A stretch of DNA of 64,000 nucleotides from Saccopteryx bilineata. Taxonomy: Eukaryota; Chordata; Mammalia; Chiroptera; Emballonuridae. Below, in pieces: positions 10,926 through 22,200 of the stretch; position 1 is the stretch's first letter; each line of letters starts with the position of its first letter. The notes under the pieces are model-generated. The model ran no database searches. It saw only the letters and a list, made by a program, of their open reading frames with translations, and had not been told where the DNA came from. The translations under genes were made by a program, and so were the position numbers. The stretch is from assembly GCF_036850765.1 (NCBI RefSeq), contig NC_089492.1, positions 202,894,276-202,958,275 of the forward strand, written 5' to 3'.

Positions 10926-12848
10926 TTGAGAGTGGTATTGTTAATATCACTAATAAGAGTCAATAAAAATTGTTTTTGAGAAAATGCAGTGAAAAACTGA
11001 AAATGCTATTGTGCTAAGTGGAACAAAAATACGTAGAACAGACGGCCTGGGTTGGGGGGGGAGTGAAAAAGAGTAAAAAAAAAAATGAGGTAAGAACTCA
11101 CATAATGCCACAAGGAAAAAACTGGATCAAGAATACAATAATTTGTTTGTAAATGATAGCCAAATGAGAGAAGTAGTGTAAGAGAAAAGAAAAAGAGAAA
11201 AAAGAAAAAATACAGTAAGAAATGAAAATTCTATTGTAGTAAGTGGCACAAAAACTATAGAATGGAGAGCCAGAGTTGGGGAAAATGCTAAAGAGATAAA
11301 AAGCAAAGTGAAATGCACACAAAATGCCACAAAGAAAAAGTTTGAATCCAGAATAAAATAATTTGTTTTTGGGTGAGATTCAAATGAGAGAAAAAGTTAA
11401 AGAGAAAAGAAGAAACAAAAAGAGAGAGAGAAAATAAATGGAGTTAAGTTTTTTGGAATGTAACACTCATAGGAAAAAAATGGAAAATATAATACCTATG
11501 GGTAATAATGTTTAAAATGAAAAGAAATGAATAAAATGGAAAGAGGATAAAATGACCAAGGTGGAAGGAAAAAAAAAGAAAAGAAATTAAAAAAATACAA
11601 GAAAAAAATGGAAAAGGTTATAAAGACTGTGGATTTTTCCTGGTTTTGAGAAGTTATCTTCTTCCTTTTTTTTCCCCCCTCTCTCTTTATGGCTGGTGGC
11701 ACTGTATCCTGGGTTCTGCCCCTGTGGCACTCTTAGGCAGAGATTTGCTGTTGTGTTGCTTTGGTGATGATATAAACTAGGCCTCAGTCCCATTGGTAGG
11801 CAGGGCTTGTTAACATTTGCAGGCTCCGACAATGGGAGAGTCTATTTTCCCAGAGCCTCTCCCCAAATCTCTCCTTCCTGAACCAGCAGCCTGGGACCCA
11901 ACTGTGAATTGCCCCAGCCATTGCCTGAAAAGCAAGAGGTTCTAAGAGCTGCCAAGTCCCCCCTACCAAGAACGCCCCACTCAACGCAGGGTTCTGGGTA
12001 AAGCTTTGCCAGCCAGAGCCGCCAGTGTAATCAGGCAGGGCTGGGAGCCGATTGCCTTTTAGGTGTCTTTATGGGAGTCTCTGGGCATATCTAGTATGCC
12101 TCAGCACTCCGCAGGTCTGTTCTCCAAAAGCTGTCTACAAGCTGCCTGCATGCCCTTCCCCCCACCACTTCCGCAGTTCTCTTCCCCAGGAGTGTGCTTT
12201 GTTAGCCTGTATGGCTGGCAGAGGTGCCCTGCCCAGACAAGTCTGGGTGTAGGGAAGCTGGCTTTCATGCACTTCCCATGAGCTGTTGTTTGGGAAGCCG
12301 GGCTTATTCAGAAACTCTGGTCACAGCCCAAACAGAGGGTCACTACTGACAGTCTCCGACCCAGCTCCTCCGTCCTGGAATGCAGGCACCCACATCTGAA
12401 GCGCCAGGTGGATCCACTTGCATACTGCTCGCACTTGCCAACCAGGATACTGGGAGTAAACAAGACAATTGCTCGCCCACCTTTGCTGGGGTCTGCCACT
12501 GGCGTTAGCTCTGCATAGGCTGAGCTGTGGACACACTCTCTCCTTGGCTTGAATGTCTCTGCCCTAACTCAGCTTTTTCTGCACCGCCAGCCCTCGCTTT
12601 CTCTCAGTTCCAAGTGAAAGCAGCCCTTGCTCAGGTCAGTGAGGAAAGTGGAATACTCCGTTCTCCATCTTATTTCCTTCAGAGTGGATTATATTATTCA
12701 GCCACTTTTTCAGCCAATTTGTACCTTTGCTTAATGTATGTGTATTTCAGATGCTCATGAGATTTTCTGTCTATAGTTGTTGAATTTGTTGAAGTTTCAG
12801 GGAGAAGTATCGGGAGCCCTCCTCATGGTGCCATTTTTCTGATGTCAC

Positions 12849-13427
12849 TACTCCTCTTTTAATTTTTATTTTCTTGCCCTCTCCCTCTTCCTTTAGATCC
12901 TATTTATTGAAAGCACTCCCTCAATAAATCACATGTACAAGAACCCAACACCAGGGCTTTGCTTCTAAAAAATCTAATCTAAGACATTATTAATAATGTT
13001 TTGTTGCTTAGAAATAAAATTCATGTGAAGTTCCTTAGTGTGCTTAAAAAAAAGAGTGAGTACGCTACTGTGGTTGGGTTAGGGTCCTACATTAGTATAT
13101 TAAGTCAAATATGTTTATCATTGTTTTTAAAATCTTTGCTAACTTCACTAGACATTTTCATCATTTTGTTTGCTTTTTTGCTTACTGAGATGTGCAAAAA
13201 TCATATTTGTCTCCTGGTGTGGAGATTAAACACTTTCTCTGTTCTTTAATTGATTACATTATAAATGACAATATGTAGATTTAAAACACCAACTCAAAAT
13301 TACTCACCTTTATTTTCCTCAATTGAAGGACCTTATAAAACCTGATGTACATCCTGACTCTTCCTGAGTAATTTTATGCTATTTTAACTCCTCTGATATA
13401 ATCCCGGAATACATTAAGATTTCCATG
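12849..13427. other. No gene recognised
   Basis: AT-rich unique sequence between the LINE-1 and the hAT element. No conserved frame or repeat recognised. Confidence 0.5.
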
Positions 13428-13435
13428 CATTAGAG

Positions 13436-13767
13436 CAGGGGTCTGCAAACTTTTTACACAGGGGGCCAGTTCACTGTCCCTCAGATCGTTGGAGGGCTGG
13501 ACTATAAAAAAAAACTATGAACAAATTCCTATGCACACTGCAAATATCTTATTTTAAAGTAAAAAAACAAAACGGGAACAAATACAATATTTAAAATAAA
13601 GAACAAGTAAATTTAAATCAACAAACTGACCAATATTTCAATGGGAAACTATGCTCCTCTCACTGACCACCAATGAAAGAGGTGCCCTTCCAGAAGTGCA
13701 GTGGGGGCCAGATAAATGGCCTCAGGGGGCCGCATGTGGCCCGCAGGCCATAGTTTGGGGACCCCTG
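13436..13767 (+). mobile_element. Non-autonomous hAT transposon (332 bp)
   Basis: Terminal inverted repeats CAGGGGTCTGCAAACT and, at the other end, AGTTTGGGGACCCCTG. A perfect 8-bp target duplication CATTAGAG lies at 13428-13435 and 13768-13775, the hallmark of hAT elements. It has no transposase frame and would have been moved by an enzyme from elsewhere. Confidence 0.95.
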
Positions 13768-13775
13768 CATTAGAG

Positions 13776-14780
13776 ATCTCTTGCTCTTTTGGTTCTGCAT
13801 TCAGTTTTGTACTTCAGACTGTACATTTGTGCTATCTTTATTTCTTCCCAAACTGACATTATTAGAACTGATTTACTCATGGAAAACTCTTTTCCAAATA
13901 TAAATGTTGTGCTCATTTTGAAAGTTAACTTTTTCTGCCATACAGCTAAGTAAAAAATTATACTTCACTACCTGTGCTTTCTCTCTTGCACTATTCTTTG
14001 ATTACCCTTATAATAAAGAATCATGAGAGCTCTTCCCCACCCCCCTTTCCACCATGTGAAGACACAGCAGGAAAGCATCCCTCTATAAATCAGGAGGAGG
14101 GCCATTACCAAGAACCTACCAATGAAGGCACACTGGTCTTGAACTAACGGCCTCCAAAACTAGATGAAATCAATATTTGCTTTTTAAGCCATAAAAAAAT
14201 ATGGTAACATTTTATAGCAGTCTGAGCTAAGGCAAACCATGATGTTCATTACTATCATATGTATGTGGCATCTGATATTTAAGTGTCAACACCTAGCCCC
14301 AATGTGTCACAGTCTGTCATCCCCACACTAGCTGGGACATCCAATTCTACAAGGGCACAGTTCCCTTTGTCTCTTGCCAATCGCAGAGAGGTGACACTTT
14401 ACTTTTAAGGATGATAGGGTCCCTCTCACAATTGCATAGTCTTATATTTGGTTATTTGCTTCTATCACCTTAAGAGTATAATGCAAAGACAGGGAGTAGA
14501 AGCTACCATAGCTGAGATTTGAAAGAGAGGCAGGAAAGCATATGTCTTATTTTGAAGCAACCATAAGGGATTGAGAACATGGCATAAATGAAAATAAGAT
14601 TAAAGTGCAAATTTTATACTTTCTATATATACTTTGGTCTTAATGTTAGACCTCTCATTGTACAAGCTGATGTCATTTGTAGAAGCAGTGAGCACTTTCA
14701 TCACCTAATAGTCACTTTTTATGTTCTTCTTCTTATCATTATTACTATTACACTTTACTTTTTTTTTTTTTTATTTGTGA
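13776..14780. other. No gene recognised
   Basis: Unique-looking sequence, with a short pyrimidine run near 14757-14773. I see no conserved frame or repeat ends. Confidence 0.45.
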
Positions 14781-14784
14781 AAAG

Positions 14785-15060
14785 GTAATACAAACTTCCT
14801 TTACAGGATTTAAAAGAAAGAGTATGTAATGGTTATCATGGGGAGGAAGATAGAGGGAGGAGAATAAGTGAAGAAGGGTGTGGAGAAGGGTGAAAAGAAG
14901 GACAAATATAAGGTGACAGATAATGATCTGGCTTTGGTTGATGGGTGTACACCACAATCAATAGTACAAATACTACAGAAATGTTTACCTAAAACCTATG
15001 TAATCTTATTGATCAATCTCACCCTGTTAAATTTAATTTTCTAAATAAAAACTTTTTTAA
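14785..15060 (+). mobile_element. LINE-1 3' UTR fragment
   Basis: Matches the 3' UTR layout of the other LINE-1 tails here: G/A-rich stretch, 'aaggtgacagataatgatct', 'gatgggtgtacaccaca', and an A-rich end near 15045-15060. Confidence 0.75.
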
Positions 15061-15068
15061 AAAGCATG

Positions 15069-15438
15069 CTCTGACCAGGTGGCTTGGTAGTAGAGCATTG
15101 GCCGGGCGTATGGATGTCCCCAGTTCAATTCCCGATAAGGGCACACAGGAGAAGCATCCTTCTGCTTCTTCACCCCTCCCCTTCTCTTTTCACTCTCTCT
15201 CTCTTCTACTCCCCTCCTGCAGCCATAGCTGCATTAAAGCGAGTTGGCCCCAGGCTTTGAGAATGGCTTCATGGCCTCTGCCACAGGTGCTAAAAAATGG
15301 CTCTGGTTGCAATGGAGCAAGGGCCCTAGATGGGCAGAACATCGCCCCCTAATGGACTTGCTGGATGAATCTCAGTTGGGGCACATGCGGGAGTCTGTCT
15401 CTGCCTTCCCACACAAAAGTAAAAAAAATAATAATAAT
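15069..15438 (+). mobile_element. tRNA-derived SINE (long type)
   Basis: Head CTGACCAGGTGGCTTGGTAG, B-box-like AGTTCAATTCC, body as in other copies and an (AAT)n-like tail. Target duplication AAAGCATG at 15061-15068 and 15439-15446. Confidence 0.9.
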
Positions 15439-15673
15439 AAAGCATGTGACTTGTTCATCCTTAATCCTAGCCACTTCTCCCAAGTAGGAAACCATATTAA
15501 TAGCTTTTTTGAGGATTCCCAGAGATAGTTGGTGTGTACAGATGTATGATTGCACATAATACTTACATTTTTCCAGTAAACACATTATGCACACCTTATG
15601 TACCTCATTTTTTCACTTTATAATGTATTTTCAATATTGTTATATATTCATAAAAATAGAAATGAAATTTATA

Positions 15674-15878
15674 TTTATTTACTAGATGCATAGTATTTTA
15701 GTATATTCACATGCTAAATTTATATTACCAATTCACATAGATACATATATAAGTAGTTTTCAATCTTTTGTTGTTTAAAGCGATCACTCAATGGATTGTT
15801 TGTAAGTATAGCTATATGATTTTAAACATGTATCTTTCATAATGTAAACAGGCTACACAAAGCATATGTACATTTATT
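15674..15878 (-). terminator. Candidate GBP6 polyadenylation signals
   Basis: Minus-strand AATAAA hexamers lie at 15873-15878, about 145 bases after the GBP6 stop, and at 15674-15679. Either could end the transcript. The first is the simpler choice, but no cleavage site can be proved from sequence alone. Confidence 0.4.
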
Positions 15879-16020
15879 CTACTAAATGTGGGCTGAGCAT
15901 TGATATATTCTAGTAGGCAGCTTTTATGTTTAAAACTTGAATGAGTGAAATGAAAAAGAACATACACAAAACACAAGTCAGAGCATACATCCATATTCTA
16001 TAAGTTCTTTAAAAAAAGAA

Positions 16021-16248
16021 CTATTTTCTTTTAAATAGTGAGCCTACCCCTCTCACAATGTTACCAAGAAGTTTAGCAGGAGCAGACAATATTGCAGTGA
16101 TCTCAGTGCCAATCCTATCTATGGTTTTTGCAACCCAGGGAGTATCATCATTTTCAGTAGCAGTAATTTTAGCTTTCAAATGATTTATCTCTGCATTCAT
16201 CTCATCAGCTTGCTTTCTAAATCCATCATTAAGCATGTCTTCTTGAAG
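16021..16248 (-). CDS. GBP6: GBP6 exon 11 (C-terminus and stop)
   Basis: This exon codes residues 557-631 and the stop at 16021-16023. It contains [23 protein letters not shown] and [11 protein letters not shown], all close to the human GBP6 tail, and ends with a basic SLFKRK. There is no CaaX prenylation box, unlike GBP1, GBP2 and GBP5. The acceptor is a poly-T run ending TTTAG. Confidence 0.94.
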   Translation of the reverse strand, partial: LQEDMLNDGFRKQADEMNAEINHLKAKITATENDDTPWVAKTIDRIGTEITAILSAPAKLLGNIVRGVGSLFKRK

Positions 16249-19200
16249 CTAAAAAAAAATGTGAGGAAGGAAATAAAATGTTTTAAATTCCCATTTTTTT
16301 CAAGAATAACATTTTGTATTTAAGAACATATTCTTAAATACTTGAACTATTTTTCTTTTACTCTTAAAATTGTTCTCTGTTACATAATTAAAGAGAATTT
16401 GTAACAAGGAATATATCCTGCCTTGGGCCTAAACACTGAAAGAAAGCATAGTTTAGAGCCTTACAAATGTTCACACAAAAATAGGGTTTTGCTAGGATGC
16501 TAAGCATGGCCTGAAGACAAATGTCATGTTTCAGTTATAACAGCATTTGAGAGATAACCTTAGTCTACTGGCACTAATACTCAGTCCCTCTTGGAATAAT
16601 ATAGTCAACTAAAATGTAGAAATAATGGGAACTATTTCTAGATCTAGACACTGTTCTAGATCTCCATTATAAACATGTCCAGAAGAAAAATCAGGAATTC
16701 TTCCTTTGCCATATGATAACATTGGTAGTCTATACACACCCAAGATAATGCAGCAAGTTTGAAAGCTGTCTTTTCCCTGTGTTTTGAAGTCTGGACATTT
16801 CTGATAGGTCTCTGTCAGCATAGATCTACCTAAGATTCTTTGGGTGTTGGGTAGTAGGGTTCTAAACTTGCAATGATCTTGGTAAAGCAAACCAGTTCCT
16901 GAGCAGATGACATATTTGTGTTTGAAATACCTGTGTATTCAGGCCACATAAAGATCATTTTAAAATACTCCAAAATAACACCTCAAACCCTATCTATATA
17001 CTCTAATGATTCAGAGGGGAGGTACTTGTCATGACCACTCCAGAGTGTATCTACAGAGGACATTTCAAAGCCATTTTTACCAAGGAGGAAGACTGTTGGG
17101 GACTGAAATATAAACAGAGTGTTTTATATCCAGGGAACAGGTGCTGGGCCTAATCACCCATATCACTTGCCCAGTTAACAAAGAGCTATACCTGATTATT
17201 GCTTATCCCACCCATGTTCTCCAGAAGAAGCTAGAAGCTAGTTTCTTATTGGTGTAAAGTTAGATCTAATAAATGGTATGGTGGGGGTTGTCTTTGAGTT
17301 GTCTTGGAGACAGTTGAATTGCTAATGGACCACGTTTTTTCCCTGAATAAAGACAGATGTGCTTCTGGGGCCGCCATTGCATTGACTAAGGAGCAGTAGA
17401 GACTGTTTGCCGTGCGGTCCTCCAGAACCCATCATTATGTATATATCTTTAATTCTCTAGCTATCATTTATTTAATTCCATACCTTTTCCTGTTTGAGGA
17501 CCCCATAACAGACTTGTCGTGGCTAGACCACGACAGAAGACAAGCACATGAGGTCAAGATTAAAATAATTCCTACTCAGTAAATGTTCTTCTTTCCATGA
17601 TCTGGCTTTATCGTCATTCATCACATCTGAGGTACAAGGACAATGACCACTGAGCAGTACTGAAGCCACAGCAGGACTTACCTTCAGTTTATGTTCCAAC
17701 ATCATAGTATGCTCTCTCAATAGGTTTTCTCTGTCCCTCTCCATTTTCTGCTTCAGTTGGAATATGTTTTCCTCGAGACTTCTCTTCTGCGCCTCCATCT
17801 GCTGCTGCTGCTCCTGGAGTTTCTGTCTCATCAGCTCCTGTTCCTTCTCGGCTGCCTCCTTCCTGGCCCGCTCCTCTGCCCCAAGGAGGTTTGAGAAAGG
17901 GAAGAAAATTAAGTGAACAATGATCTCTACCCTCCTGAGCTCAGAGACAAAACTAATCTCAAAGAGGAGGTGGGAATTCTCTGAATTCTCTTCTTTGTCC
18001 ATACCATGAAGAGCATTTCAGAATGTGATGGGAAAGGCCCTGACTGGCTGATCAGTCCCTGGTTGTTTTCAGATTTAATGGCGTATGTCCGACAGAAGAA
18101 GTAAAATCTCCCTGCTGCAGGAAGGTTTTGTTCTCACACCTGTCCAAGGACACTGCAGGAGCCCGCCCGCCCACTGTGAGCCCAGCCCTGCCCACACCTG
18201 CCATGGCCTTCTCCCCGTCAGTGAGCGCTTTGTCTGCCTGTAGGATGGATTTCTCTATTGGCACCTGTGATTGCAGGAAGCTCTGGAAGACTTCATTCGC
18301 CTGAGGAAACAGGAAGGAACAAAGAACCTAGGTTTCCACTGTGTAGAATTTTACTGCAAACACAACTCTGTCCATGTCATTTTGCGTTTGTGCTTAAATT
18401 GCTACCATGGCTCCACACACAGTGTCCAAGCTCCTTACAGTGACCAGAGGCTCTCCAGACCGCTGCTGCCTGTCTCCCCCCAGTCTCTCTCCTGGGGCTA
18501 CTTCCTTCCCCCTCCCTAGGTCCAGCCAGGGAGATCCATGTTCGGTTCTACAAACCCACGGTCTCTGGTGCTTTTTAAATTTACCTTCCCCACGTGAGAT
18601 GCTGTCTTTAATTAGTGCTTTTCTCTCCTCTGCCACTTGCTGACTGTCACTTTAAATAAGTATTTTAATGTCTCTGCCTCTCAGTTCATGAGTCAAATGT
18701 TGACTAAAGTGTAGATGCTTCTTAATGCAACTCGAAGAACTGAATTAAAGTTTAGGGAAAGAGCTTAACATTTTGTCTAGAACAATAACAGTTCAATATA
18801 TTTTAGTTGCATTATTATTATCATTATTTTTTAATATTATTATGAGTTACCACCACTTATATTGTAAACTTTTTCTGGTTCACAAGTAATATAACCTTGT
18901 ACCCAGTTGTCTACATGTTTGACTTTCTTTTCTCTTTTAATTAACCTTGACTACAAAGTCTCTGACTTTAACTAGTAAATTATTTGCCTTTGACACACTA
19001 TAATGCCATGTTTGTTGGATGGAGAAATGATTAGTTCCTTCCTGTATCTTGCAGATTTCAGAAATCTATACAGGTGGTACTTGGGTTACGGCACAGTTTC
19101 ATTCCTATGACAGTGATGTAACCTGAATTTTGGTGTTTAAGTCAAAACATTTCCTAGACTAAGCCACTTACCTATCCTAACACAGTTTAAAATCATAATC

Positions 19201-22200
19201 TAAAACATAAAAACACAGCTAAGCCACAGAAAAAGGAAAAACATATAAATATACTGTACTGTGCACTATACTGTAGTAACAGAAAAAATGACAAAAAACT
19301 AGTTCACCCATGTAGTCCATAAGTACGAAGCTAATGCCGTAAGCTGAAACAGTCAAGTCTCCATTTTTTAAAGTTTTTATGGAGTGAGTGTCATAAACTC
19401 TAAATGTCATATGTCAAAACTAACATAACCCAAGGACCCCTTGCACTCATTTTGGAGAATGGACATTTCTTCCCTCCTCGGGAAGAAAGAGCAAAGAGTA
19501 GGCCTTAAAGCTCAATGGTTATAATCTGCCCATGATCTCATATTACACACAACGATGTTGTGCTCTCACATTTTCAGGAGACCTTCTTGACCTCATTCTG
19601 TGGGATCCTCATGCTCCCCTCCTACCTCACCTTCACTCCTTTCCTGGGCACTTGCCAATAGTCCTGTTCAATTCTTTCCTTTGAATCCATATAGAGCTTG
19701 TGACCACCAGGAACAGAGAAAGTTCCCGCTGAGATACTTTCCATTAGGGCCATTGAAAGCTGCTCAAGTTTATCTCGACAGAATTTGGCAGATGCCTCTT
19801 CATTCTGCAGCATGAAACTATCCTTCTTGTCCTTTATGACTTCCTGCAAGAGAAATATAGACAAATGTCACCAAAAGAAGGGACGTGAGGAGATAAAATT
19901 TCAAAGAACCTGGTAGAAGGGAGTCTAGCTCTGGTCCTCATGAGAAAAGCATTCTGAACTGAGACTCATGACACAGATAAAAATGATGTGGTTACTCAAG
20001 AGAGGATGTTGGGGGGGGGGGTAAAGAGGAACAAATATATGGTGATACAAAATGATTTAATTTTAAATGATGGGCACACAACACAATGAACAGTTCAGAT
20101 ACTACAGAGATGTTCACCTGAAACCTATATACTCTTTTTTTTTTTTTTTTTTTTTACAGAGACAGAAAGAGTCAGAGAGAGGGATAGACAGGGACAGACA
20201 GACAGGAATGAAGAGATGAGAAGCATCAATCATTAGTTTTTCGTTGCGCATTGTGACTTCTTAGTTGTTCATTGATTGCTTTCTCATATGTGCCTTGACC
20301 ACGGACCTTCAGCAGACTGAGTAACCCCTTGCTGGAGCCAGCGACCCTTGGTCCAAGCTGGTGAGCTTTTGCTTAAGCCAGATGAGCCCGCATTCAAGCT
20401 GGTGACCTTGGGGATCTCGAACCTGGGTCCTTCCACATCCCAGTCCAACGCTTTATCCACTGCGCCACCACCTGGTCAGGCTGAAACCTATATACTCTTA
20501 CTGATCCATGTAACTCCACTAAATTTAATTTCTAAATAAAAAATAAATTATATTAAAATTAAAAAAGGAAAGGCATTCTGTTGGAGAAGGTCATGGAATA
20601 AAACAGAATAATGAGGCCTGATTTACAAACAAGCCTGAAAATTCCATGTGAGGCAGGGGGAAGCTTGTTAACCCCCCTGGGTCTTCCCACAAAATCCAGA
20701 GTTGCATTACCTTATCTCTATGCTCTCTGCAGCTGCAACATTCAGTGATTCATCTTCAATGATACAATGACACAACAAGGAACATTAGAAATTGAAAATA
20801 GCCTAGGATTAGGTAATTAAGAGATATTTTGGTTCCTGAGAATGGGAGAAGGTTCTCAGAAAAGCAACCAGCTCAGGAGTGACTTTGGGGTGTTCTCGAC
20901 AATCTTGAAATCATATTCACTTCAGATAGCTATCTATATTGATTGTGTATCAGAGATCGGAGAAATTTCTGGATTAAGCATATGAGGTTTGGGGGCTGAG
21001 GGAGATGCAAATGTAGTCCTTTGAAAGTTTATTCCCATGAGACCCATATTAATTGATCCTAAGTGACAGAGGAGCCACAGGGACATAAAAGTTCTTCTAG
21101 GCCTCATTCTTCAAGGGGAAGGGTCACAAAAAACAAATAATCACTATGACAAAGTACCACAAGATTCTTCTGGAACTCCTGGTTTTCATCCTTGAAGGAG
21201 TGCTCCATGAACACTTTAATGGCTTCCCTCTCGCAGGTCATGTGCACATCCAGCAGCTCCTGGAGCGTGTCTGTGGGGAAGCTCACTCGCTGCGCCATCT
21301 GCTGGCTGTAGTGCTCGGCTGCCTTCTGCAAGGCCGCTGAGTTTTCAATCTGGGCCAGGGCTGTCACCGCGTTCTCCAAACAAGGCACTGCTCCACTGTT
21401 GATAGCATCCACATAAGTCACCACCAGAGTCCCCAGCCCTAATAAGCCATGAAATTTAGAAGATAAATATAAAGTTACCACTCAACAGGATCCAAGATTC
21501 TGAAACTACATTTCTAAATCTCTTTTTCTTGCTCACACACGCACACGAACACACAGGCATACACACAGCACCTCCTTCCACTACTGTCCCACTGACAATT
21601 TTTATGGTTCTTCAGAAGGCCATAAGGCTAAGAGAATTCAGTTTCTATCTTCATCTGACATACTAAGGATATCTGGAAAACATAATTTCCCATTAAAATA
21701 TTAGAAGGAAATTCTTTACATATGCAGAAAGATGAGACAGTGTAAATATGATTATATTTATTACTAATTTTGAGGCTTCCAGTAAATATTGAGAGTTTTG
21801 GGGTTAATAGTCATTATTGGACTGCTCTACGTTCCCAAAATGCCTTTTGTATTCTCCTTGAAACTCACACTCATTATAAAAGTCTTCCTTCAAGGAAACA
21901 GTGTATCCTTTTTGTATACTCAGTTTCAGATTTACTTTCAATAGAGGATTTTTTCATGTATATGGATGCTGTAGATATTACTGACACTGTTTGTAATTTG
22001 GGAGAGGAATGTATATATATATAAAGCCTCTAAAGTGTGAGAAATATACACTTGTTTTCACAGAGTATGAATATCTATAGACCTATAATGCTATATAGAA
22101 CCAAACAGAAATCTTGGAGAACATATTATATAATATATTGAAAAATATTAGGCCCCACAGGGTATGAAAAGGAGACTCACGTTTCCCAGTGACCATGATA

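Larger units (their letters stand above)
7072..12848 (-). mobile_element. LINE-1, 5'-complete but missing its 3' end
   Basis: Minus-strand LINE-1: 5' UTR about 10926-12848, ORF1 10925 down to about 10090, ORF2 from 9215 down to 7072, where it stops abruptly in the reverse-transcriptase domain, before the FADD motif. The ORF2 3' half, 3' UTR and poly(A) tail are absent. Two SINEs (8492-8877 and 9231-9606) are inserted in it. Its 5' end (AGTGACATC...ATGGCACC) corresponds to that of the full-length plus-strand copy at 42379. Confidence 0.88.

Noticed and set aside
17523..18002. 159-codon minus-strand frame around GBP6 exon 10
   Set aside because: Only 17682-17875 is bounded by splice sites and matches the family; the ends are intron and LTR sequence.
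18052..18264. Longer minus-strand frame around GBP6 exon 9
   Set aside because: Only 18198-18300 is conserved; the rest is intron read-through.
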